Shown here piece by piece: positions 25,404 through 35,463 of a stretch of 64,000 nt of DNA. The stretch spans positions 1,984,001 to 2,048,000 of the forward strand of contig NZ_OZ242344.1 of assembly GCF_965208485.1 (NCBI RefSeq), written 5' to 3'. The notes beneath the pieces are model-generated. The model saw only the letters and a program-made list of their open reading frames with translations, did not search any database and was not told the DNA's origin. This DNA comes from Poriferisodalis sp965208485 (lineage in GTDB: Bacteria; Actinomycetota; Acidimicrobiia; Acidimicrobiales; Poriferisodalaceae). Each line of letters begins with the position of its first letter. The first letter of the stretch is position 1. A program made the position numbers and the translations under genes.

Positions 25404-27482
25404 CTAGGAGACGTCCCCACCGGGAGGGGCGTCGAATACGTCGATCTGCACCGGCACGGTGAACCGGCTCGACAGCGTTCGCATCTTCACGTATCCGGGT
25501 TCGTTGACGTTGATGATCCCGTCGGTGAAGTCCGAGAAGTCGTTGAACTTGGCCAGCTGGCGGGTCTCGTCGGTGTTGTTGAGATGGGTGATGAACCAGT
25601 TCTCGGTGTTCTTGAGAATGTTCGAATGCACAGACGACGGTTCCTGGGTCGAATAGACGATCCCAATGTTGAACTTCGCCCCCTCTTTCGCGGATCGAAC
25701 CCATACGTCCTTCATGTCGTTGCTGTCGTGCGGCAACAGCGTGTGGGCTTCCTCGACGTAGACCAGCACTGCCGGCGGCTTGGACAGCTCCCCGGAGTCG
25801 CCGATCGGCTCGGGGTGGACGAATGCGTGCTGCTGAGCCCCGAAGACAGCCTTCATCACGTCGCGCGCGGCGGTCTCGTTCATCTGCGGTTCGCCAGTGG
25901 ACTGGTCCACGATCACCAGCCGGCCGGCCTGCAAGTGCTTCACGATCGCCTCGGTGAAATTCGACCCAGCCTTCTGGTCATGCCACTCGCGAGCAGACCG
26001 CAGCACGTTCAAGCCGCGCGTGTTGTTGAAGATCTGCAGCAGCTCCAGCAGCCGACTGTCGGACCACTTCTTGCCCCGTCGACGCTCATAGTCGCTATCG
26101 AAATCACGAAACGCTTGGCTACCCACGAACTCCGAGAACGCCCGCGCAAAGTCCGCTGCCTGCGACCAGGAACTCACCGCCAGCCCCGAACTGGTTACAA
26201 AGCTCGCGGTGGCCCCGAACTGGCCCATAGCGGCTCGCACCTTCGCGTTGAACAGCCCGGACACATCGGGGCGATAACCCGGCGACCCGTAGCCCGCAGC
26301 AGCAAGAATCGCCCGGTAGAACAGCAGAGCCCGGCGGTACCGCTTCCAGTCGCCGACCTCAACGTGGCCCGCCGGCGGCACCATGTCCTGGCTCACGAAC
26401 GGCTTGATATAGCCCGCGGCCTCGTCCGCTAAGAATCCATCCAGAATCCGCTTACCCTGGAACAAGCTGCCTAACGCCTCCCCGGCGCCGTCGACGCCCG
26501 GAGGCTGGTCTGGCTCGCGGTTCCCGAAGAAATTGAACTTGGTGATATTCCGCTGCTCGTCGTTCGGATGGGGGTGCAGGCCGTAAGTCACCACGTCGCC
26601 GGGATCCGCCCACTCGTGGTTGCCAAGATTGCGCAGACAACCTTGGTCCTGGGGGTTGGCGTTGGCGTACTCGCCGTCGGGATCGAAGATGATCTGCCCC
26701 ACCCGAGCGCCGCCCTCGGGCTTGCGCAGCTCGAACACCGCCCTCGCGATGATCTTGACAGTGTTCGACTTGCCGGTGCGGGTCATCCCGAACAGCGCAG
26801 TCCGCTGAGCAACGAAGTCCTCTGCCGCGATCAGCACCGCAGCCGAATCAGCCGGCGTCGACGTGGCGTAGCGAACGTTGCCGATCTTGGTCACCGCACC
26901 GCCGTCGGCAGCCCGGCTCGCACTGTTGACGATTTGCTCCAGGTCCTCCCCGGTGGGCTTGTAGACCTTGAGGCCCCGGCCGCTGTAGAAGTTGTCCACG
27001 TCGCTGCTGAAGCTCCACGCGACGTCTGAGTCCTGCGGCGGCTGGTACGAACCGAGGATCCGGCAACGCACCCCCGAATACCGCATCAGATTCACGGTGA
27101 AGAGGTCCGTCACTTCGCTGTCGTCCCAGTTCCCGGGGCTGTCTGCCACCCGCTGAGCCGCATCGAAACGCGCCTGGCGCATCGCCATGTCGTTCGGCAG
27201 CGGAGTGCTCGACACCACTCGCAGCAGCAACCGCGCCGCCCCGGGATCGGGCTGGTCGCCCTCGCCGAGTCTTACCGCGACAAGCAGGCTCCCCTGCTGG
27301 ACGCCGCCGACAGCTTGCTTGGCGCTGTCATGCAGCAGGAAGTCTGCGGTCACGTAGTCGATCTGGATCACATCGCCGATCAAACGGCCAGGATCGACAA
27401 ACGTCTGTCGTTCCTGGTCATGGTCGGCAACGATCCCGGAGAGTGCATCACCCAATCCAACAGAACCGCCCGGTCCAACCAT
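25404..27482 (-). CDS. herA: HerA-like hexameric DNA translocase (DUF87/FtsK superfamily)
   Basis: The ATG at 27482 has a GAGG Shine-Dalgarno five bases away; an ATG at 27566 without one would add 28 residues. The 692-aa protein starts with a HAS-barrel-like region (IGDVIQIDYVTADFLLHD). Walker A is ALFGMTRTGKSNT at about 232, Walker B LVYVEEAHTLLP near 545, and the C-terminal part YSTQEPSSVHSNILKNT is the HerA sensor/arginine segment. HerA is a DNA pump that works with NurA, encoded next. The gene is third in the operon, about 105 bp after mod. Confidence 0.8.
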   Translation of the reverse strand: MVGPGGSVGLGDALSGIVADHDQERQTFVDPGRLIGDVIQIDYVTADFLLHDSAKQAVGGVQQGSLLVAVRLGEGDQPDPGAARLLLRVVSSTPLPNDMAMRQARFDAAQRVADSPGNWDDSEVTDLFTVNLMRYSGVRCRILGSYQPPQDSDVAWSFSSDVDNFYSGRGLKVYKPTGEDLEQIVNSASRAADGGAVTKIGNVRYATSTPADSAAVLIAAEDFVAQRTALFGMTRTGKSNTVKIIARAVFELRKPEGGARVGQIIFDPDGEYANANPQDQGCLRNLGNHEWADPGDVVTYGLHPHPNDEQRNITKFNFFGNREPDQPPGVDGAGEALGSLFQGKRILDGFLADEAAGYIKPFVSQDMVPPAGHVEVGDWKRYRRALLFYRAILAAAGYGSPGYRPDVSGLFNAKVRAAMGQFGATASFVTSSGLAVSSWSQAADFARAFSEFVGSQAFRDFDSDYERRRGKKWSDSRLLELLQIFNNTRGLNVLRSAREWHDQKAGSNFTEAIVKHLQAGRLVIVDQSTGEPQMNETAARDVMKAVFGAQQHAFVHPEPIGDSGELSKPPAVLVYVEEAHTLLPHDSNDMKDVWVRSAKEGAKFNIGIVYSTQEPSSVHSNILKNTENWFITHLNNTDETRQLAKFNDFSDFTDGIINVNEPGYVKMRTLSSRFTVPVQIDVFDAPPGGDVS

Positions 27483-27587
27483 CAGCACCTCGCTAGTCCG
27501 CGCCGGGGCAGCATAGTGAGCACCCCGGGCGCCACATAGCCCCGGACCTATATGCACGAGGCTCACATAGCCGCATACGCATTAACA

Positions 27588-30164
27588 TCACCAGCCGTCG
27601 TCGATGGTGGTGGTCATCTCGGCGCCGGTGGTGGTGATGACCTTGATGGCGATGTTACGGCCGCGGTCGGGCGGCGCAAACGGCTGGGAGACGGTGGACT
27701 GGATGTTCTCGAGGGCGTGCTCGTCGCGTTCGCGCTTGGGGATCTTGCCGATCAGCTTCTTGATCTCGCTGCCCTTGCGGAACCCGTTGGGGAAGTAGGC
27801 GCGGCGCACTCGGAACGAGAAGCCGTCGTGGTTGGTGTCGAGCAACCAGCACTCGACCTGGTCAGTGCCGTAGCCGCGAGCCCGGTTTGCGGCCGGGTCG
27901 TACGTGTCGCAGCCGAGCAGCTCGACTGTGAGGTTGCCATCGTCGCTGGTGCCGAGGATCACGTCGGGCTCAGCGAGCAGCACGAACGAGCCGCCGTCGG
28001 GGGACCGGCTCACCGTTTCAGGCAGGCGCAGATCACGCGAGGCGATGACGCGGTGTGCGTGGACTGGACCGACGGCTGCTGGGATGCCAGCTTCGAAGTC
28101 ATAGCCGATGATGATCAGGTTCTCGCACTTCGGGTCGTTGTCACGGGCTTCGATTGCCGCACGGCGCGCGACCTCGATGGTGACGGTCGCATCCGCAGCA
28201 GCGATCATCACGCCCGCCGTGAATTCGCCCTCGCGAGTTGCCGACGCGCAGCGTGCTCCGTAGCCGACGAGCTTCGTATCGGGCCACAGGATCGTCTCCA
28301 CCACATCGAAGACCGGTCGCCCTTCGGCATCACACACAGGCGTGTTGCGCAGCAACTGCAACAGCGTCTCGGCATCGTTTGGGTCCGCTGTCGGCATGTC
28401 GCTGTGTGTGCCCTCATCCAGCGGCAGGTACGCGTACGGGGAGATCGACTCGACCGTGAACGCCGAGCAGATTCGCGGCCGCCTCTTGTCGACGTCAGTG
28501 CGATTAACGAGCCGGATCTGATTTTCCAAGTCGTTGACGGTCCCGTAAGCGAGCGTGGCTGCCGTGACACGAGGAACCGTCTCTTCTACGAAGCCCGAGG
28601 CCGGGTCGAGTCCCGAGTCGGCGGTCTTGTGCCACGGATAGACCCGAGCAAGCAAATGAGATCGGACAATTGCGACAGCGACACGCTGCGCGTCGCAGGT
28701 GACCCACCGACGACCCCAGGCTTCCGCGACGTCGGCTGTCGCGCCACTGCCACAAGTCGGGTCAAGCACGAGGTCGCCTGGATCGGTCGTCATGAGCAGG
28801 CATCGCTCGATCACTCGGTCAGAAGTCTGGACGACGTAGCGCTTTGATCCCGGTGCCGCCACGGTGTGCCACACGTTGTCGATCTTGCGGCCGGGACGTT
28901 CCTCCTCGTAGAGCTTCCAGCGCAGTGAAGGACCGAGGTCTGAGAGGCGATTCAGCCGCTTCATGGTGCACATTCCGCACTCCGGCTGCCTTCCATCAGG
29001 GTCACCCGGGCAGGGGCCGTCGCCCTCTGTACCCGGTGGATGAATGGAGATGCGCCACTGCTCGGTGGGGCCACAGCGATGCCACTTGCCGTTGTACCAG
29101 TAGTCAACAGACCTGCCCGTTGTCGAATAGCCCTGAGAAGTCAGGCGCGACCGCTCGAACAAGCGGGCATCCTCCGCCAAGAGGGACACATCTCGACGCT
29201 CATCCTTGGTCGGAGTCCGGTCAGGCATGCCGTGGACCTCAACACCGGCATATGACGTGAAGTCCTCAATCTGTGATTGACGGTCGCGGGGTTCGTAGAT
29301 CGGATTGAACTTGATCTGTTCCTTGTCCTTGGCGTACCAGAGGATGTAGCTGGCGCTCTCGCCGAGCAGCTTGGCTGACGGCATACCAGTGGACCGCCAC
29401 GTAATGGTCGCCACGCGATTCTCGGCACCGAAGATCTCATCCAACACGACTCCGAGTCGGTGCACGTTCTCGTCGCCGATCTGCAGGAACAGCGACCCGC
29501 TGTCTGCCAACAGTTCACGTGCGAGAACGCACTGCTTGTGGATGCCGTCGAGGTAGGAGTGGACGCCGTTGCGGTACGTGTCCCGAAACGCCCGGATGGG
29601 CAGCGCGTCTCCCGCAGGCACGGCGCTGTCGTTGTCCTTGACATCGAGATTGTCGGTGGTCGGCTGGAAGTTGGACTGGTACGACATGCCGTACGGCGGG
29701 TCGTAGTAGATCATCTGCACCTGCCCCGCGAGACCGTCCTTGAAGATGAGGCTCTTCATCACATCCGCCGAATCGCCGTGGATCAGGCGGTTCTGCCAGT
29801 TGCCGGAGTGCTCGTAGAAGTTGAGCGGATCGGCACCTTCGGGCAGCCCGTTGAAGTCGTCGGTGCTGAGCTGGATACCGCTGTCGGGCTTGCGCAGCTG
29901 GTTGACGAACTCGGACGGCGCGATCTTCTCGCGCACATACAGCGGCAGTGCTTCCATGCGCAGCAGCGCATCATCGGGTGCATCTCCGGTGAGCGCCGAC
30001 GTCTCACCCTCTCGTTGCCAGGCGAGCACGGGTGTGGCGATTTCGTGCCGGTTGATCGTGAAGGGCGTGGGCCTGCGATCCTCGTCGGTCATCAGCGACT
30101 CGGTTTCCGGCGTCGGGTTGTTGCGCCGGGTCGCCGCCTTGTGCCTGTACGAGTCATTCGCCAT
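27588..30164 (-). CDS. Type III-like DNA methyltransferase (Mod), beta class
   Basis: A 858-aa protein, start at the ATG 30164. The catalytic motif QMIYYDPPYGMSYQS is at about 155 and the SAM motif LVLDPTCGSGATADVAEAW at about 470, the beta-class order of type III Mod enzymes that make N6-methyladenine. The long region between them is the target-recognition domain; it contains ECGMCTMKR, with a few cysteines. The end is longer than in usual Mod proteins (about 650 aa), with an extra 200-residue C-terminal part. It lies 20 bp after res. Confidence 0.8.
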   Translation of the reverse strand: MANDSYRHKAATRRNNPTPETESLMTDEDRRPTPFTINRHEIATPVLAWQREGETSALTGDAPDDALLRMEALPLYVREKIAPSEFVNQLRKPDSGIQLSTDDFNGLPEGADPLNFYEHSGNWQNRLIHGDSADVMKSLIFKDGLAGQVQMIYYDPPYGMSYQSNFQPTTDNLDVKDNDSAVPAGDALPIRAFRDTYRNGVHSYLDGIHKQCVLARELLADSGSLFLQIGDENVHRLGVVLDEIFGAENRVATITWRSTGMPSAKLLGESASYILWYAKDKEQIKFNPIYEPRDRQSQIEDFTSYAGVEVHGMPDRTPTKDERRDVSLLAEDARLFERSRLTSQGYSTTGRSVDYWYNGKWHRCGPTEQWRISIHPPGTEGDGPCPGDPDGRQPECGMCTMKRLNRLSDLGPSLRWKLYEEERPGRKIDNVWHTVAAPGSKRYVVQTSDRVIERCLLMTTDPGDLVLDPTCGSGATADVAEAWGRRWVTCDAQRVAVAIVRSHLLARVYPWHKTADSGLDPASGFVEETVPRVTAATLAYGTVNDLENQIRLVNRTDVDKRRPRICSAFTVESISPYAYLPLDEGTHSDMPTADPNDAETLLQLLRNTPVCDAEGRPVFDVVETILWPDTKLVGYGARCASATREGEFTAGVMIAAADATVTIEVARRAAIEARDNDPKCENLIIIGYDFEAGIPAAVGPVHAHRVIASRDLRLPETVSRSPDGGSFVLLAEPDVILGTSDDGNLTVELLGCDTYDPAANRARGYGTDQVECWLLDTNHDGFSFRVRRAYFPNGFRKGSEIKKLIGKIPKRERDEHALENIQSTVSQPFAPPDRGRNIAIKVITTTGAEMTTTIDDGW

Positions 30165-30184
30165 CGCTGCGCCCTCCGGGGTGC

Positions 30185-33184
30185 TCAATCAGCCGCTGAC
30201 AGAGCCAATTCGGCCTCGTGCGTCTCGCCGCCGACCTGGTCGATCTGATGTCGGGCGAACTTGGCGTCCTGGATCTCCACGAACAACCAGCGGCGCAGGG
30301 CGTCAGGCAATGCCGCAGTGCCGGCGACGCAGGGAATCCAGTGCTGCAGCACGTAGGTCTCGGCCGCCATGGCTTTGTCGTCGCGGACGCCCTTGCACTC
30401 GACGATCAGGTTCGTGCCGTCGATGAGGCGGGCGATGAAGTCGGGCTCATAGCGACGCCAGGAGCCGTTGAAGAAGTACGGCACCGACCAGCTGGTCTGG
30501 AAGTTGCGCGCCCACGCTTCGACCCGCTCGTGAGTGTCGAGGATCGCTGCGACCTGCTTCTCGAGATTCGAGTGGCACGCGGCGTGGGACAGCTCGCTGC
30601 GCTGCGCCTCGTGGATGTGCTCCAGCGTCGTGTCGAAGCTGACGTCGCTGGTGTCGAATCGCGGCGGGCTGTCGAGCACAGCCACTCGCTGATGCTCCTG
30701 ACCGCGTTCGCTGGTGCATGCGCCGAGAATCGTGAGCACTGCGTCGCGCCGCTGCTGGTCTTCCGAGAGCAGCACCGCGGGGTCGTCGCATTCGACGTAG
30801 TCGAGCTCGAGCCATTGGCCGACGATGCGCCGAGCCGATCTGAACAGCGACAAGCTTGTGCCGTCGGTGTCGTCATCGGTGGTGCTGCGGAACTCTGCGA
30901 CGATGTCCTGGGCGATTCTGAACTCGGCCTCGCCGCGCCGGCTCTTGGCCTCAAGGATCTTCTCCTCGCCGACATTCGGGCTGAGCACAGTCATCGACGC
31001 GCCCGACGGCGGCTTCATCTTCCACGCCTTGGATTTGGACTCGTCGAATGCGAGCGTGAGGCTGGGCGTGACCCGCCGGTACTCACGCACTTGCGGCCAG
31101 ACGATCCGGTATCTCCCCCGCCCTCGCACTGTGTGCACACGAGTGACCGGGCGCACCGGAGGCGTGCCGATGTTGCCGCCCCGTGAGGGCATGAACTCGA
31201 ACGGGATGCCGACCACCTCGGCGTACTCGGGGCGCAGCCTTCCGGTGCCGTCGAATCGAAAGTCCTCATAGGAGGTGCGGCGCAGCGCACGGCCGGTGAC
31301 CTGCTCGCACAGCAGCTGCGTCGAGAACGCCCGGTAGCCGACGATGTGAGACACGTTGCGGGCGTCCCAGCCTTCGGTGAGCATGCCCACCGAGATCACA
31401 CAGCGCACCCGGGCGCCTGGCCGTCCCGCTTTGCCGACCGTGTTCAGGACCTCTCGCACAGTTTCGAGCGCGTCCTTGGAGCGTCCTCGCCGTTCGTTGA
31501 GGCGCTGCCCCTGAGCCTTGATCAGCTTCGCCGCCTTGGTCGGCAGATCGCTGCTGTCGTCAAGGTTCGAGTGCACGACGATGGTGCGCAGGTCGTCGGT
31601 GTACTGCCCTTGCTCGACATTGGTGAGTTCCGGGTAGGTGCCTTCACGCAGGATGCCGTCGCTGTCTTCCCAGCCGGCAATGTGCTCGTACAGGGCGTTG
31701 GCGTTGTCGATGGTGTTCGCCACCACGATCATCACCGGCGCCGTCTCGGGTCGCACGCGTGACCACAGCGCCAGGTGGACCTTGTAGTCGTCGTACTGGG
31801 CATTGAGTGCGGTCCGGAGCGGTACAGGGATCTCTGCGGCCGGACCGTCCTCGCTGGGTCTCGGGATCTTCTTCTTGTCGGTCGCCTCGTAGAGGTTGCG
31901 CCAGACGGTTCGCTCTTGGATCGAGTCGTCGTCCACGGGCACCCGTGGGACCTTCGTCAGCCCCGACTCGATTGCATCCATGAGGCCGAAGTCCGATGCG
32001 ACCCATTGGAACGGATCAGGCGTGGCCCGCCCCGAGGTGTCGATCCACATCGGCGTGGCCGAGAAGTCGTACACAACCGAGGCCTGGCCGTACTGGTTCG
32101 CCTGGCCGAGCTGGCCCATATCTCGCAAGCTGCGCAACACGTTGAACCACACCGCAGCGCGCTTGTCTTCCTTCTTGTCTTCGGCACTGCGTGTGGCCTG
32201 CGACTTGGGCAGGTAGCAGTGGTGGGCCTCATCGTTGAGCACGACGAGGTTGCCGTATGCATTGGCGGTGAGCAGCGACTTGAGCACCCGCTGGGCGGAC
32301 TGTTCGTAGCTCTCGAGGTCTTGGTCGCCGGTGGGTTTACCGATCAAGTCACGATGCGCCCGGCCACCCTTCGACCCGCTGCGCGGGAAGCCGAGCGTGT
32401 TGAGGTTCTGACGGTTGAACGCCTGGAAGTTCATGATCTCGACACGGGCACGGTTGAGCACCGGTCGCAGGTCGCGAGGCACCAAGCCCATGTCGTCGTA
32501 GACGTTGTGCGGGCTGGACGGCTTCAGTTCGGCGAGGCGGTTGCGCACCGTGAGACCGGGAGTGAGCACGAGGAACCGTTCGCCGTGCTGGATGTTGCGC
32601 CGGCGGGTGGTGCGTGCGGCGTTGAGGGTCTGCCAAGCGATCAGCATCCCCATCACGACCGTCTTGCCGGTGCCGGTGGCCATCTTCACCGCATGGCGAA
32701 CGATCTCGTCGTTGTGTTGGCGCGACAGGGTCTCCAGTTCCCGCCGCTCTGGCGTCGTCCGTGTGGCGACCTCGCGCAACCACACCAAGGTCTCGATCGC
32801 TTCGCGCTGAGCGAAGAACGGCCGCAGCCTGCAGCCTCGCTCGTCGGCCCAGTGCTCCAGCAGTCGCACGGTCACCGACGTTGCACCCTGGAAACCGCCG
32901 GCTCGCCACGCTGAGACCTTGATGCGGATGTCGTTGATCAACCGGTTCAAGTGCACGTCGTCGTCGAGCGAGAGCTGCAGATGGCCTGGCTTCTGGTCGT
33001 CGGGCACGGGGCTCAGCAGCATCGAAGGACGGCGGCCCGACTCGGGTTTCATCCCGCTGAGGGCGCGACCGGTCCGATCGAGCGGCCAATAGCTATGCGG
33101 CTCCTCGAACGGCGAACAGAGGATCGGGTCAACTGACGGGTCGTAGTCGACCTCTGTGGCCTCTTCCGCCAGGCCGTCGGGCAT
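30185..33184 (-). CDS. Type III-like restriction subunit (Res): SF2 helicase with nuclease domain
   Basis: A 999-aa protein. A TTG start at 33232 is also possible; the ATG is preferred. SF2 motifs: Walker A MATGTGKTVVMGM at about 168, DEAH box VVLNDEAHHC at about 316, and the C-terminal helicase lobe with SVGMLTEGWDARNVSHIVG followed by QVTGRALRR (motif VI). The end carries a PD-(D/E)XK nuclease, EPDFIARLIDGTNLIVECKG, at about 913-932. This is the layout of type III Res proteins, which translocate and cut DNA when bound to Mod. It heads the five-gene operon. Confidence 0.8.
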   Translation of the reverse strand: MPDGLAEEATEVDYDPSVDPILCSPFEEPHSYWPLDRTGRALSGMKPESGRRPSMLLSPVPDDQKPGHLQLSLDDDVHLNRLINDIRIKVSAWRAGGFQGATSVTVRLLEHWADERGCRLRPFFAQREAIETLVWLREVATRTTPERRELETLSRQHNDEIVRHAVKMATGTGKTVVMGMLIAWQTLNAARTTRRRNIQHGERFLVLTPGLTVRNRLAELKPSSPHNVYDDMGLVPRDLRPVLNRARVEIMNFQAFNRQNLNTLGFPRSGSKGGRAHRDLIGKPTGDQDLESYEQSAQRVLKSLLTANAYGNLVVLNDEAHHCYLPKSQATRSAEDKKEDKRAAVWFNVLRSLRDMGQLGQANQYGQASVVYDFSATPMWIDTSGRATPDPFQWVASDFGLMDAIESGLTKVPRVPVDDDSIQERTVWRNLYEATDKKKIPRPSEDGPAAEIPVPLRTALNAQYDDYKVHLALWSRVRPETAPVMIVVANTIDNANALYEHIAGWEDSDGILREGTYPELTNVEQGQYTDDLRTIVVHSNLDDSSDLPTKAAKLIKAQGQRLNERRGRSKDALETVREVLNTVGKAGRPGARVRCVISVGMLTEGWDARNVSHIVGYRAFSTQLLCEQVTGRALRRTSYEDFRFDGTGRLRPEYAEVVGIPFEFMPSRGGNIGTPPVRPVTRVHTVRGRGRYRIVWPQVREYRRVTPSLTLAFDESKSKAWKMKPPSGASMTVLSPNVGEEKILEAKSRRGEAEFRIAQDIVAEFRSTTDDDTDGTSLSLFRSARRIVGQWLELDYVECDDPAVLLSEDQQRRDAVLTILGACTSERGQEHQRVAVLDSPPRFDTSDVSFDTTLEHIHEAQRSELSHAACHSNLEKQVAAILDTHERVEAWARNFQTSWSVPYFFNGSWRRYEPDFIARLIDGTNLIVECKGVRDDKAMAAETYVLQHWIPCVAGTAALPDALRRWLFVEIQDAKFARHQIDQVGGETHEAELALSAAD

Positions 33185-33420
33185 CCCGGTCAACCGCCGT
33201 TCGGCACGGCGGCGGCCGACTGCTGTGGACAATTGCCGTTATCCATGCCCGTGAGTCCCCCTGGTGGGAACAGCGAGTCCCCTTGGCAGGCCGAATCCGC
33301 AGAGTAGCAACGCTGTCGCAGGCCTTCCGAGACAAGGCCCCGATGCCAGCGGGCGGCAAACCATGCCCGGTTCGCCGAACTTGGCCGACAAGGCGCAGGC
33401 GCTGAACCGTGTCGTGTGGA

Positions 33421-33690
33421 TCAGGCCGTCTGAGGCTGCTGGCGGGAACCCCGCGGGTAGTTGTAGAACTGCGCTACAGCGCCGCGGTCGGCGGTCTCGT
33501 TGCGGGTGTAGTGCGCTGGCATCGTCGGGGAACGCCATCGTCCTGCGGTCATCAGACTGGGCAGCTCGACGCCTATGCGAGCGAGGTCCTGGGCCATGCC
33601 GACACGCGGCGAGTGTCCGCTTGTTGGCTTCCCCTCATGTGAGGTTCGGATCGCTGCATCCGCTAGCTGACGCTTCACAGCCAGCCTCGA
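33421..33690 (-). pseudogene. Tyrosine recombinase C-terminal remnant
   Basis: Minus-strand translation shows SGHSPRVGMAQDLARIGVE and then LMTAGRWRSPTMPAHYTRNE, the HxxR, GRW and final Tyr motifs of phage-type integrases. The catalytic Arg and Tyr are present, but the N-terminal domains are missing and the frame dissolves upstream of AVKRQLADAAI. It lies at the edge of the defence island, in the gap 33185-33883, and probably marks a past integration. The rest of that gap shows nothing else. Confidence 0.6.
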
Positions 33691-33883
33691 GCACGGCTCC
33701 ACGTCCTGACACGGCCGGCCCGGCAGCCGCTTGCAAGGCTGGTCGCCCGGCCCGCTAACCCCGCCGAAAGACGGCGCTTGCGCGGGCAAGACTGGTCATG
33801 AGCAGGCCCCGTGTCCATCCTGGCGAACGCGTTCCTTGTCCTTCACTGTGTGCAGCGTTCGGTCAGCCGAAGCGGCTGTTCTC

Positions 33884-33912
33884 TTGCATTTTTTGTCAAC
33901 TGCATTTATATT
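33884..33912 (+). promoter_or_regulatory. Sigma70-type promoter of the AAA ATPase gene
   Basis: TTGCAT (-35) at 33884-33889 and TATATT (-10) at 33907-33912 are separated by 17 bp, in a stretch far more AT-rich than its surroundings. The predicted start near 33919 leaves a leader of about 27-42 nt. Confidence 0.6.
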
Positions 33913-33920
33913 AAATGCAG
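33900..33920 (+). promoter_or_regulatory. Palindromic operator overlapping the -10 element
   Basis: CTGCATTTA and TAAATGCAG are perfect 9-bp arms around TAT. A third half-site TAAATGCA follows at about 33927-33934 and a partial one (TTGCATT) lies in the -35. Overlap with the -10 implies repression by a dimeric regulator, not identified here. Confidence 0.6.
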
Positions 33921-33960
33921 TTCTAATAAATGCACTTTGCAAAAGATGCGGGAAATGCGG

Positions 33961-35463
33961 ATGGACACGCCGACGAAGCCGAGCAGCCTCTACGACCGGC
34001 AGGCCGAGTGGGAAGACCTGTCACGCTTCGCCTCGCCGCAGCGGCCGAGCCTTCGTCTGGGCATCGTGTATGGACGGCGCCGCTTCGGCAAGAGCTTCCT
34101 GCTGCGGCGCTTCGTGGAGGCGACGGGCGGCGCGTATCACCTGGCGCTGCGTGAGGAGCGCAGGCCCGCACTGGACAGATTCGCCAACAGCCTCAGCCGA
34201 CAGCTCGGGTGGGCGCCGCCGCAGCCCTTCAGGGACTGGGCCGACGCCATGGAGCAGGCCACCAGAGTCCTGGGCGCGCGCGGCGAACCGCAGCTCCTGG
34301 TGATCGACGAATACCCCTACCTCAGCCAGAACAATCCCGATCTGGGCTCAGCGATTCAGGCGCTGATGGACGAAGCCTCGGCCGGGCGCCTGGCTGAGCG
34401 GTGGACGGCACCGGTGAGCGTTGTGCTGTGCGGCTCGGCTATGTCGGTGATGACACAGATCCTCAGCGGCATCTCGCCGATGCGAGGCCGTGCGGCGCTG
34501 GACATGCCGCTTGCCCAATTCGACTTCCGCCAAGCTCGCGGCTACTGGGGCGTCGACGACCTGAACACGGCGTTCACGATCGACACGGTGGTAGGCGGGG
34601 CAGCCGGCTACAAGGATCTGACGGTCGGCGTCGGGATCCCGGACAGGGCCGAGGATCTGCCCGAGTGGCTGGCGGCGACGGTGCTGAACCCGTCCCATGT
34701 CTTGTTCCGAGAAGACGAGTACCTGCTGCGGGAGGACCCCCGCGTCACTGACGAGGCCGTCTACTACTCCTTGCTAGGGGCAGTCGCCGATGGGCGGGCG
34801 ACGCCGACCAAGATCGCAGAGGCGATCGCGAAGTCCCCCAACGAAATCAACCATCACCTGAGAGTGATGACCACGGCCGGCTTCATCGTGCGCCATGAGG
34901 ATCTCCTGGCCCGCCGGCGGCCGCTCTACCGGGTGGCTGATCCCATCGTGCGTTTCCATCACCTGATCAATCGGCGCAACCGCGCCCGATTGGAAGATCG
35001 CCGGGCACTGGAGGTCTGGGCCGATGCCGATGCCACCTACCGCTCACAGATTGTCGGTCCCCACTTCGAGTCGATGTGCCGCCAGTGGACGGACCGTTAT
35101 GCGTCCTCGTCGACCCTCGGCGGCCCCGCTGAGCCGTCCGCCTCCGTGCAGGTGAATGACCGCCGAAGACGCCAGTCCTTCGAATTGGACGTGGCAGCAC
35201 TCCGCAGAGGGACGGGGAACGGCAAGACCAAGACCGTCCAGCTCGTCGGAGAGGCGAAGGCCCACCGACTCGACGTCGATGCGCTCAAGCGCCTCGACCG
35301 ACTCAGCGACCTGCTGGCGGGTCGCCCCGGAGTCACTCAGTCCCCGACAGCCAAGCGCCTTCTGTTCTCCGCCCAAGGATTCACGCACAAGCTCGCTTCG
35401 GTCGCTCGCATTCGACCTGACGTGGAGCTCATCGACCTCGGCAGACTCTACGAAGGCGATTGA
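33961..35463 (+). CDS. AAA ATPase of the archaeal-ATPase/DUF234 type
   Basis: About 500 aa from the ATG at 33961 (33946 also possible). SLYDRQAEWEDLSRFA precedes Walker A IVYGRRRFGKSFLL at about 38 and Walker B LLVIDEYPYLSQNN at about 113. A winged-helix region follows, with INHHLRVMTTAGFIVRH. The C-terminus (ELDVAALRRG, then VQLVGEAKAHRL) has the D...ExK spacing of a DUF234-type PD-(D/E)XK domain. Such ATPases are common, mobile and poorly understood, and are suspected conflict or plasmid-related factors. Transcription is predicted from an AT-rich promoter with a palindromic operator. Confidence 0.7.
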   Translation: MDTPTKPSSLYDRQAEWEDLSRFASPQRPSLRLGIVYGRRRFGKSFLLRRFVEATGGAYHLALREERRPALDRFANSLSRQLGWAPPQPFRDWADAMEQATRVLGARGEPQLLVIDEYPYLSQNNPDLGSAIQALMDEASAGRLAERWTAPVSVVLCGSAMSVMTQILSGISPMRGRAALDMPLAQFDFRQARGYWGVDDLNTAFTIDTVVGGAAGYKDLTVGVGIPDRAEDLPEWLAATVLNPSHVLFREDEYLLREDPRVTDEAVYYSLLGAVADGRATPTKIAEAIAKSPNEINHHLRVMTTAGFIVRHEDLLARRRPLYRVADPIVRFHHLINRRNRARLEDRRALEVWADADATYRSQIVGPHFESMCRQWTDRYASSSTLGGPAEPSASVQVNDRRRRQSFELDVAALRRGTGNGKTKTVQLVGEAKAHRLDVDALKRLDRLSDLLAGRPGVTQSPTAKRLLFSAQGFTHKLASVARIRPDVELIDLGRLYEGD

